Shown piece by piece: positions 44,723 through 51,963 of a DNA stretch of 64,000 nucleotides (the first letter of the stretch is position 1; each line of letters begins with the position of its first letter). Under the pieces are notes generated by a model, which saw only the letters and a program-made list of their open reading frames with translations, was not told the origin of the DNA and ran no database searches. Made by a program: the position numbers and the translations under genes. Source of the stretch: Flavimobilis sp052324925 (GTDB lineage: Bacteria; Actinomycetota; Actinomycetes; Actinomycetales; Cellulomonadaceae); NCBI GenBank assembly GCA_052324925.1, contig JBQPRE010000002.1. One strand, written 5' to 3'.

Positions 44723-44728
44723 GGCGGG

Positions 44729-47700
44729 GTGAACGTCGCCGCCAGCCAGACCTCCCCGGGTGAGCACGACGGGCAGGGCACTGCGCCCTCGTCCGCGGCC
44801 CCCCGCGTCGTCGTGCCGCCGACGACACCGCAGGTCGTTGCCCGCGCAGTCGCTGGGTGGCGCCGTAGCCTCTCCGACCGAGCCGGGGTCTCCTCGCTCG
44901 CGGACGTCGACCTGCTCGGCGAGGCCGTCCTCGACCTCACCCACGCGCACCCGTCGGGCGTCGCGCAGCTCTTCGCGGGCCGCACGACGGCCCTCGCCAA
45001 CCTCTTCCGCGAGGGCGTCTCGCTGCCTACCGCCCGCCGCCGCGCCCGCGCGGTCTCGGCCCGCGCAACCGAGCAGACCGAGCGCTACGGCATCGCGCCG
45101 ACGTTCCTCGCGATCGGCGTCGCGTCGTGGACGGTCGACTCCGCGTCGTCGACGTCGCACGACGACGTCGCCGCGCTCGCGCGCATCGCGGCGTCCGCCG
45201 CGCCGAGGACGGAGCTCGACGACGAGGCGCCCGTCGGCCCCCGCACCGTGCACGCACCCGTCCTGCTGCGCCCCGTGCGCCTCGCCGAGCGCACGTCGAG
45301 CGACGGCGACTTCGAGATCGGCCTCGAGCCGACCGCCGAGCTCAACCCCTTCCTCGCGCGCGCCCTGCGTGCCCGCGGCGCGCTCCTCGACCCCTCCGCG
45401 CTCGCGGCGAGTGCGTTCGACGGCGGCGGCTTCGACCCGCGCGCCGTGACCGAGCGCATCCACGCACTCGGAACAGCTGTCCTTCCCGGCTTCGAGCTCG
45501 TCGAGAAGCTGCTCGTCGGCTCGTTCGTCCACCCTGGCCAGGCGCTCGTCGACGACCTCGACGAGCTCGTCGGGCTCGAGCACAACGACCTCGTCGTCGC
45601 GCTCGCGCACCTCGACCTCGAGGACGCGCACCTGGTGCAGCACGCCAAGGAGTCCGACGTCCCGGCGGTCGAGCTGCCCGACGACACGGCCGCGGCCGCC
45701 GCGCGCGTGCACGTCCAGCGCGACCTGCCGCCCATGCGCATGGGCGACGAGGACCCGGCCGACGAACGCGGCGTGGGCGACCTCGATCGCACCCAGCGCC
45801 ACCTGCTCGACGCCGTCACCGCGGGCCGTCACATCCTCGTCGACGCACCGGCGGGCGCCGACGTCGCCGGAACGATCACTGCCGTCCTTGCCGACGCCGC
45901 CGCGTCGGGCCGCAGCGTCCTCTACGTGCCCGGGCACCGCCGCGCCGCCGAGCAGGTGCTCGCGCGCATGGCCGAGCACGGGATCGACGACCTCGCGCTC
46001 GACATCGAGCCGTCGTCGTCGTGGCGTGCGGGCGTGTCACGACGCCTGCTCGCGGCCATGACGCTTGAGCCCCCGTACGTCGACCGGCAGGCCCTGGGCC
46101 GCACGCGCGCCGACCTCATCGACACACGCCGGCGCCTCGCGGGCTACATGAGGTCGCTGCACCTCGTGCGTGCTCCGTGGGACGTCTCGGCGTACGACGT
46201 CCTGCAGTCGCTCGCGCGGCTCACGGCGGAACGTCCGTCGCCGACGACCCACGTGCGCCTCGACCTTGCGGCCGCTGCCGCACTGCGCGGCGACGCGCGT
46301 CTCGACGTCGCCGACGACCTCGTGCGCGCGAGCGAGCTGGGCGCGTTCACGCTGCGGCCAGGTGCGACCCCCTGGTTCGGCGCAGATCTTGACAATCAAG
46401 ACGCAGCACTTGATAGCCTCGCACGTGCAGCACGGCTCGCGAGCACCACTCTGCCAACCGTCCTCGGGCAGATTGAACACGTGCGCCGCACGGCAGGGCT
46501 CGTCGAGCCCCGCACGGTGCGTGAGTGGGGCGAACGCCTCACCACCCTTGATGGTCTTCGGTCGACGCTTGACGTCTTCCAGCCGATGATCTTCGAGCGC
46601 ACCGCCGCGGGGCTCGTCGCTGCGACTGCGGACGCCCGCACGCGCCGCGGCCAGCCCGACGACATGACCGCGCTGCAGCGCCGCCGCCTCGTCAAGCAGG
46701 CCAAGGACATGCTGCGTCCCGGGATGCGCGTCCCCGATCTTCACGCGGCCCTCGTCGAGGTCCAGGCGCAGCGCGACGCGTGGACCGCCGTGTGCCCGGG
46801 CGGCGGCTGGCCGATCCTGCCCGACGGCCTCGCCGACATGGAGCAGACCTGGGACAGCCTCATGGCTGACCTCGACGCTCTCACCCCGGTCCTCGCGACG
46901 ACCCCGGCGGGCGCGAACTTCCTCGACACCCCGATCGAGGACCTCCTCGGCCGCATGGCGGCCCTCGCCGACGACCGCGAGGCGCTCGACACCCTTCCCG
47001 AGCGCACGCGCCTCGTGCGCTCGCTCGCCGCGCGCGGCCTCGGCGACCTCGTCACCGACCTTCGCGACCGCCGCGTGAGCACGGGCCTCGTCATCCCCGA
47101 GCTCGAGCTCGCCTGGTGGGCGACCGCCTTCGAGGCGATCCTCGCCGAAGACCGCTCGCTCGCGATCTACGACGGCGCAAGCCTCGAGGCCCTCGCGCAG
47201 CGCTTCCGCGAGCTCGACCGTGAGCACGTCGCGGGCCTGCCCGGTCCCGTCCTCGTCGCCGCACTCTCAGGCATCACCCTCGCCGTGCGCCGCCACCCCG
47301 ACGACGCCGAGGCTCTCTTCGCCGAGCTCCTCGAGGGGCGCTTCGGCGGACTGCGCGACGCAATGGGCCGCTACCCGGCGCTCGTGCGGGCCCTGCGGCC
47401 CGTCGTCGTGGCGAGCCCGACGCTCGTGCCGCACATCTTGCCGCCGAGCCGCACCGTCGACCTCGTCGTGCTCGACGCCGTGCAGCACCTGCCGCTCGAC
47501 GTCCTCATGCCCGCGATCGCTCGCGCCCGCCAGGTCGTCGTCGTGGGCGACCCGCGGCGTGCGTCGGGCTCGGGCGTGCGCGACCTCGCGCGCCTGCTGC
47601 CCTCGATCGCCGTGACTGCGCACGTCTCCTCGCGCGACCCGGAGCTCATCGACTTCCTCGTCGCGCACGGGTACGACGGCGTGCTCAGCCCGACGCCGCT

Positions 47701-49600
47701 GCCCCTGGCGCGCGAGCTCGTGCGCTTCGACAACATCGGAGGGACCGGCGTCCCCTCGGACGACGGGACCGTGCTCACGACCCAGGCCGAGGTCGCGCGC
47801 GTCGTCGAGATGGCCGTCGAGCACGCGCTCGTGCGCCCCGAGGAGTCGCTCGCGATCGTCACGCTCTCTGCCGTGCACGCCGAGCGGGTCCGCGAAGCTC
47901 TCCACACCGAGGTGCGTCGCAACCCGGGCCTCGCCGACTTCTTCTCACCCGAGCGCGCCGAGACCGTCGTCGTCGCCGACATGTCCGCGGTCGCCGGGCT
48001 CAGCCGCGACGCCGTCATCCTCTCGGTCGGGTTCGGACGCACCCCCCACGGCCGTGTCCTGCACCGCTTCGGTGCCGTGGCCGAGCCGGCGGGGGAGGCC
48101 ATGCTGCTCGACGCCCTCGGCGTCTCGCGCTCGCGCCTCGACGTCATCACGTCGTTCTCCGCTGCCGACCTCGACCCCGAGCGTCTGCGCGCGCCGGGGA
48201 CCAAGCTCCTCGCCGACTTCCTGGCGTTCGCCGAGAACCGCGCCCGTGCGGGACACGGCATGGCGAGCACCGAGGCCCCCGAGACGGGGCTCAACCCCGA
48301 CCGGCTCGTCATCGACCTCGCCGAGCGCCTGTGGCGCGCCGGCCTGCTCGTCGAGACCGACTTCGGCAAGCGCAGCGGCGAGCGCATCCCCCTCGTCGTC
48401 GGGCACCCCGACCTTCCCGAGCGCATGCTCGTCGCCGTGCTCACGGACGACGACGCCTACATCGCTGAAGAGTCCGTGCGCGTGCGCGACCGCCAGCGCG
48501 CCGAGCGCCTCGAGCAGCTCGGCTGGACCGTCGTGCAGGTGTGGAGCGCCGCCGCGTTCCTCGATCCGGTCAAGGAGGCGAACCGCATCCGCACCGCCGT
48601 GCTCGACGCCGCCGCCGCGTTGCGTCAGGCGCCGCTGTTCGGTGGGCTCGCGCTCGGGCACACGACGGATGAGCTCGCGGACGGTGTGCCGACCGGAGCC
48701 GCCCCTGGCTCCGCCGCTGTGACGGCGCGGTCGAGCGAAGCGCCTGCGACCGCCGCGGCCCCGCGCGACGCGGCAGTGCTGGGCGAGGCCATGGACGTCG
48801 ACGCTCTCGTTGAGGGAACGCTGGCCGATGGTGCGCTGGGCGGCGGAGCCGCGGCCGACGGCGAGCTGGCCGATGGTGCGCTGGCCGACGGAGCGTTGGC
48901 CGATGAGGGCCTGGCGGATGCCCGTCGTGCGGACGAGACGGCGAGCGATGCTCCCGTGCGTGACGTCGTGAGCCCTGCCGCGACCACGAGCGCCACGCCG
49001 AGCCCCGTCGCGCCGACGCACCCCGCCACGGGTGCGAGCGCGTCGACCGGCGCGAGCATGTCGACCGGCGTCAGCACGACGACGGGTGCGAGCGCGTCGA
49101 CCGGCGCGAGCGCGATGACCGGCGTCAGCACGACGACCGGTGCGAGCGCGATGACGGGCACCAGCGCGATGACGGGCGCGAGCGTCGTGTCGGCGATGAC
49201 AGCTGCTGAGGTCGTCGACGAGGCCTCGGCCGAGCCGCGGGCGTTCGTGCGCTCGCCCCGTTCACCCGGGGGCACGGCCCGCAGCGAGGCTGTCCTCCAG
49301 GGCGGCTTCGCGATGGTCGGGGGTGTGCAGCCGGACCTGCTGACGTCGAGCACGGGCGAGGACGTCGGCGACGACGACCCGGGCCGTCAGACGCGACCCG
49401 ACGTGACGCCAGGCCTGCCGATCAGCGCTTACGGCGACAACGACCTCGACGCGCTCGCGCAGTGGATCACGTCAGACGGCGTCGTGCGCAACGAGCAGCA
49501 GCTCGCGGGCGCCCTGCGGGCCGAGCTCGGCGTCGTGCGCCGCTCCAACCGCGTCGACGCGGCGGTCGCCGCAGCCGTGCGCCGACTCCTCGGATCATGA
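44729..49600 (+). CDS. Very large SF1-helicase-like protein with degenerate P-loop and nuclease-like domain
   Basis: A 1623-residue protein. The N-terminal 340 residues resemble the DUF4011-type region. At 371-382 the Walker A reads VDAPAGADVAGT, without GKT, and the Walker B-like strand (911-919) reads DLVVLDAVQ, so ATPase activity is doubtful. Helicase-like layout continues to about 1170. At about 1190-1285 a Vsr/MTES_1575-type endonuclease-like fold appears (RLWRAGLLVETDFGKRSG, then LEQLGWTVVQVWSAAAFLDP). Then come an Ala/Asp/Gly repeat region (1365-1398), nine six-residue TGASxx repeats (1434-1487), and a conserved-looking C-terminal module. The stop overlaps a small gene. Confidence 0.85.
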   Translation: MNVAASQTSPGEHDGQGTAPSSAAPRVVVPPTTPQVVARAVAGWRRSLSDRAGVSSLADVDLLGEAVLDLTHAHPSGVAQLFAGRTTALANLFREGVSLPTARRRARAVSARATEQTERYGIAPTFLAIGVASWTVDSASSTSHDDVAALARIAASAAPRTELDDEAPVGPRTVHAPVLLRPVRLAERTSSDGDFEIGLEPTAELNPFLARALRARGALLDPSALAASAFDGGGFDPRAVTERIHALGTAVLPGFELVEKLLVGSFVHPGQALVDDLDELVGLEHNDLVVALAHLDLEDAHLVQHAKESDVPAVELPDDTAAAAARVHVQRDLPPMRMGDEDPADERGVGDLDRTQRHLLDAVTAGRHILVDAPAGADVAGTITAVLADAAASGRSVLYVPGHRRAAEQVLARMAEHGIDDLALDIEPSSSWRAGVSRRLLAAMTLEPPYVDRQALGRTRADLIDTRRRLAGYMRSLHLVRAPWDVSAYDVLQSLARLTAERPSPTTHVRLDLAAAAALRGDARLDVADDLVRASELGAFTLRPGATPWFGADLDNQDAALDSLARAARLASTTLPTVLGQIEHVRRTAGLVEPRTVREWGERLTTLDGLRSTLDVFQPMIFERTAAGLVAATADARTRRGQPDDMTALQRRRLVKQAKDMLRPGMRVPDLHAALVEVQAQRDAWTAVCPGGGWPILPDGLADMEQTWDSLMADLDALTPVLATTPAGANFLDTPIEDLLGRMAALADDREALDTLPERTRLVRSLAARGLGDLVTDLRDRRVSTGLVIPELELAWWATAFEAILAEDRSLAIYDGASLEALAQRFRELDREHVAGLPGPVLVAALSGITLAVRRHPDDAEALFAELLEGRFGGLRDAMGRYPALVRALRPVVVASPTLVPHILPPSRTVDLVVLDAVQHLPLDVLMPAIARARQVVVVGDPRRASGSGVRDLARLLPSIAVTAHVSSRDPELIDFLVAHGYDGVLSPTPLPLARELVRFDNIGGTGVPSDDGTVLTTQAEVARVVEMAVEHALVRPEESLAIVTLSAVHAERVREALHTEVRRNPGLADFFSPERAETVVVADMSAVAGLSRDAVILSVGFGRTPHGRVLHRFGAVAEPAGEAMLLDALGVSRSRLDVITSFSAADLDPERLRAPGTKLLADFLAFAENRARAGHGMASTEAPETGLNPDRLVIDLAERLWRAGLLVETDFGKRSGERIPLVVGHPDLPERMLVAVLTDDDAYIAEESVRVRDRQRAERLEQLGWTVVQVWSAAAFLDPVKEANRIRTAVLDAAAALRQAPLFGGLALGHTTDELADGVPTGAAPGSAAVTARSSEAPATAAAPRDAAVLGEAMDVDALVEGTLADGALGGGAAADGELADGALADGALADEGLADARRADETASDAPVRDVVSPAATTSATPSPVAPTHPATGASASTGASMSTGVSTTTGASASTGASAMTGVSTTTGASAMTGTSAMTGASVVSAMTAAEVVDEASAEPRAFVRSPRSPGGTARSEAVLQGGFAMVGGVQPDLLTSSTGEDVGDDDPGRQTRPDVTPGLPISAYGDNDLDALAQWITSDGVVRNEQQLAGALRAELGVVRRSNRVDAAVAAAVRRLLGS
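48821..48921 (+). repeat. LADGA-type coding repeats
   Basis: Imperfect 15- and 30-bp units encode (L/E)ADGAL-like pentapeptides at residues 1365-1398 of the helicase-like protein. Low complexity, probably a disordered linker. Confidence 0.75.
49028..49189 (+). repeat. Nine 18-bp coding repeats (TGASxx)
   Basis: Nine consecutive 18-bp units encode TGASAS, TGASMS, TGVSTT, TGASAS, TGASAM, TGVSTT, TGASAM, TGTSAM and TGASVV. In-frame repeats of this kind can vary in copy number between strains. Confidence 0.9.
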
Positions 49601-49938
49601 CACTGCCTGACCCGACGACCTCCGCAAACCCGGACGACGCCCGTAACGGTGCGGCACCCGCGAGCGGTGCAGCAGCCCCGAGCGGTGCGGCGGCCACGAG
49701 CCGTGCAGAAGCAACGAGCGGTGCAGCAGCCCCGAGCGGTGCAGCCGCGCAGACCCCTGCGAAGCGCCACCGTGGCAGCCGCCGCGTCGTGCGGCAGGGA
49801 ACCGAGTCCGGGACCGTGAGCGGCACGAGCGCGGACGAACGCTCCGAGGGGTGGTCCGAGCAGGGGAGTCCCTCCCGTGACGCCGACTACCTGCGCGACC
49901 GCCCGCCCCACTGGGGTGGAGCGGGCTACCGCGACTGA
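49597..49938 (+). CDS. Small disordered protein coupled to the helicase-like gene
   Basis: A 113-residue protein that I do not recognise. Residues 15-55 are Ala/Ser-rich repeats (SGAAAPSGAAATS type), followed by basic KRHRGSRRVVRQG and a C-terminus reading RDADYLRDRPPHWGGAGYRD. The closing D-R-P-P-H-W-G looks like a short conserved binding motif. ATG overlaps the helicase stop (ATGA), so it is probably made with it. Suggested role: partner or adaptor of that protein (inference). Confidence 0.7.
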   Translation: MTLPDPTTSANPDDARNGAAPASGAAAPSGAAATSRAEATSGAAAPSGAAAQTPAKRHRGSRRVVRQGTESGTVSGTSADERSEGWSEQGSPSRDADYLRDRPPHWGGAGYRD

Positions 49939-49990
49939 CGTCGAGCCTCCGAACCGCGCACGCACCCGCGCCACACGACGTCCGCACCGC

Positions 49991-50041
49991 ACGGCGTTCC
50001 GGACCCCACGGCGTTCCGGACCCCACAGCGTTCCTGGCCGC
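49991..50041. repeat. Three tandem 17-bp units
   Basis: ACGGCGTTCCGGACCCC is repeated exactly at 49991-50007 and 50008-50024, followed by a degenerate third copy. It lies between the small protein and the mscL terminator. Confidence 0.75.
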
Positions 50042-50063
50042 ACGGCCGTCCGTGCAACGCACA

Positions 50064-50106
50064 AGCCCGGTGCCGCGACCCTCGTTGAGGGCTGCGAGAC
50101 CGGGCT
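50064..50106 (-). terminator. Terminator-like structure after mscL
   Basis: AGCCCGGT (50064-50071) pairs with ACCGGGCT (50099-50106), and an inner CCCTC/GAGGG stem fills the loop. On the minus strand it is followed by TGTGCG. It lies 20 bp after the mscL stop. Confidence 0.55.
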
Positions 50107-50125
50107 CGTGCGGACGAGCGGATGC

Positions 50126-50557
50126 TCAGATCAGCGGGGTGCCACCGCTCTGCGGTGTGCCGCCGTTCTGCGCGCGCAGCAGGTCGCGGATCTCCTCGAG
50201 AAGAGCAACGTCCTCAGCCTTGACCTCGGGCTCAGGCTCGACGCCGCGGGCGCGGCGCTCAGCGAGCTTGTTCATCGGCAGCACGATGAGGAAGTACACG
50301 GCTGCGGCGACGGCGAGGAAGTTGATGATCGCGTCGAGGACGAGACCGGGCATGAAGACCGCGTCGTTGATGGTGAAGTTGAGCGACGAGGCAAGGTTCG
50401 GTGAACCGAAGACCGCGGCGATGAGTGGCGTGATGATCGCGTCAACGATGTTCGTGACGATCCGGCCGAAGGCAGCACCGATGATGACGGCCACTGCCAG
50501 CTCGACGACGTTGCCACGCATGATGAAGTTCTTGAAACCGCTGAACACGTCCTTCAC
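50126..50557 (-). CDS. mscL: Large-conductance mechanosensitive channel MscL
   Basis: A 143-residue channel that releases solutes on hypo-osmotic shock. It shows the N-terminal amphipathic helix MKDVFSGFKNFIMRGNVVEL, TM1 VAVIIGAAFGRIVTNIVDAI, TM2 INFLAVAAAVYFLIVLPM and the C-terminal EIRDLLRAQ coil. GTG start with AGGAGG upstream. The tail GGTPQSGGTPLI is a short extension. Confidence 0.97.
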   Translation of the reverse strand: MKDVFSGFKNFIMRGNVVELAVAVIIGAAFGRIVTNIVDAIITPLIAAVFGSPNLASSLNFTINDAVFMPGLVLDAIINFLAVAAAVYFLIVLPMNKLAERRARGVEPEPEVKAEDVALLEEIRDLLRAQNGGTPQSGGTPLI

Positions 50558-50596
50558 GGCGTTCCTCCTGCTCGCTGGGCATGACTTGCGTGCCGA

Positions 50597-51289
50597 TCAT
50601 GCCACGAGGATGACCCCGAGGCCTCCTGAAACAGCCGATGCGGCGACATCGGGAGCGTCCTTCACGTGCACCGCGAGCAGGACGATGGGCTCCGCGGCAG
50701 CGGACGTGCCGAGCAGGCCCGCGTCCTGCGCGCCAGGAGGGGGCGAGGGCAGGACGAGCGCGTCGCGCGTGAGGACCCGACCCTCGGCGGTCGCGGCCCC
50801 GCCCGGGTCGGGTGCGCCGGGCTGGATGACGTCGACGCGCGTCCCGGGCACGAGCATGACGGCGACCTGAGCGTCGGCGAGCCGGACGGGAACCGCGGCG
50901 GTGCCCGGAGGCAGCGCCGCGGCGCCGCGCACGAGCATCTCGGGGCACAGGGGTGTGCCGGCAGCGAGCGCGATCGCCGGGTGCGAGCCGAGCGCCGCGT
51001 CGATCGTGTCGAGCGCGCACGGCGGCGCCGAGCCGCTGTGGACCAGCGTGAGCGTGAGGGCCGAGGCGCTCAGGGGCTGGCCGGCGGGGACGTCGCGGGC
51101 GAGCGCGACGACCGCGCTCCGGGACGGCTGCGGCGGCTGCGTGGCCGTGACGAGCGCCCAGGCGAGGACGCCGAGCCCCGCGCAGGCGACGATCCGGCGG
51201 CTGCGCCAGGCGAGGACGCGGGCGATGCGGGCCCTGCGGCTCGTCGAGACGGCGCGGCCGTGATCACCGAGGAGGGGGGAGTGCGTCAT
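50597..51289 (-). CDS. SAF-domain protein (CpaB/RcpC-like)
   Basis: A 230-residue protein with a basic N-terminus, one TM segment (about 32-50, VACAGLGVLAWALVTAT) and a SAF-type domain with VVALARDVPAGQPLSASALT and AAVPVRLADAQVAVMLVPGTRVDVI. These are hallmarks of CpaB-like Flp-pilus and related SAF proteins; no pilus genes are nearby. ATG 51289 fits the leaderless -10 just upstream. Confidence 0.82.
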   Translation of the reverse strand: MTHSPLLGDHGRAVSTSRRARIARVLAWRSRRIVACAGLGVLAWALVTATQPPQPSRSAVVALARDVPAGQPLSASALTLTLVHSGSAPPCALDTIDAALGSHPAIALAAGTPLCPEMLVRGAAALPPGTAAVPVRLADAQVAVMLVPGTRVDVIQPGAPDPGGAATAEGRVLTRDALVLPSPPPGAQDAGLLGTSAAAEPIVLLAVHVKDAPDVAASAVSGGLGVILVA

Positions 51290-51295
51290 GCGGCG

Positions 51296-51301
51296 ACCGT
51301 A
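51296..51301 (-). promoter_or_regulatory. -10 element for leaderless SAF-domain gene
   Basis: Read on the minus strand: TACGGT, six bases, ATG. No ribosome site. Confidence 0.6.
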
Positions 51302-51402
51302 GGCCGGTCGCGTGACGATGCGGATCCGCTTGTGGGCGGTCGTGTCGTGCCCGCCGCTGTGGGCAGGGTGCAAGCGGTGTCCGGTCCGGGACGCCGGGCG
51401 CG

Positions 51403-51780
51403 TCAGGCGGCGCCCGAGGCCTTCGACGACGACGAGCTGGCCGAGGACGAGGAGCCAGAGGAGCCCGACGACGACCCTGACGAGGACGACCCTGACGAGG
51501 ACGACGACCCCGACGACGACCCCGACGACGAGCTCGACGACGACGAGTCTGACGACGACGCGCCCGCGGAGCTCGACGTGCCCGAGACGGTCGAGGACGA
51601 CCCCGAGCGGGAGTCTGTCCGGTAGAAGCCCGAGCCCTTGAAGGTCACACCGACGGTCGAGAAGATCTTGCGCAGCCGACCCGAGCACTCGGGGCACACC
51701 GTGAGGGCGTCGTCCGAGAATGCCTGGTGGATGTCGAAGCTGTGACCGCACGCGGTGCACGTGTACGCGTAGGTGGGCAC
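51403..51780 (-). CDS. FmdB-type zinc-ribbon protein with Ser/Gly-rich tail
   Basis: A 125-residue protein. Residues 1-50 form the FmdB family zinc ribbon (PTYAYTCTACGHSFD and CPECSGRLRKIFSTVG, two CxxC pairs), followed by VTFKGSGFYRTDSR. The remaining 65 residues are almost only Ser, Gly and Ala with runs of up to eight Ser. The GTG start has GGAGAGAGA upstream; the longer frame to 51960 lies over the promoter region of the acylase gene and is not used. Function unknown; FmdB is named from formamidase clusters. Confidence 0.88.
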   Translation of the reverse strand: MPTYAYTCTACGHSFDIHQAFSDDALTVCPECSGRLRKIFSTVGVTFKGSGFYRTDSRSGSSSTVSGTSSSAGASSSDSSSSSSSSGSSSGSSSSSGSSSSGSSSGSSGSSSSASSSSSKASGAA

Positions 51781-51951
51781 GGATCTCTCTCCTTGCTGGC
51801 GGGGTGCGGGGCCGGACGGGCCGCCGAGGGCTGGCACTCCGTCGTTCCGAGTGCCAACTATACGACGCGTGGCGCGCGTCTGGCCGTGCATCCCATCACA
51901 CGCGGACACCCCGCGCTGGTGGTCGTTCCTGCCAGTGTCCGAGCGCCCGAC

Positions 51952-51957
51952 TAGGCT
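51952..51957 (+). promoter_or_regulatory. -10 element for leaderless acylase gene
   Basis: TAGGCT, six bases, then the GTG start; no ribosome site. Confidence 0.6.
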
Positions 51958-51963
51958 CATGAC

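Larger units (their letters stand above)
44394..44728. other. Intergenic region between tRNA-Arg and the helicase-like gene
   Basis: This 335-bp gap holds the upstream region of tRNA-Arg, two copies of a 17-bp direct repeat, a consensus-like promoter with a strong hairpin downstream, and the leaderless promoter of the helicase-like gene. No coding frame is convincing. Confidence 0.6.

Noticed and set aside
44384..45979. A 531-codon minus-strand frame opposite the helicase-like gene
   Set aside because: It runs through tRNA-Arg sequence and over the helicase-like gene, with no domain features.
49991..50058. CRISPR-like repeats
   Set aside because: The 17-bp units are directly adjacent without spacers and no cas gene is in the window.
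50597..51289. Flp pilus assembly locus
   Set aside because: The SAF-domain protein is CpaB-like, but no secretin, ATPase or pilin genes are nearby, so no pilus system is claimed.
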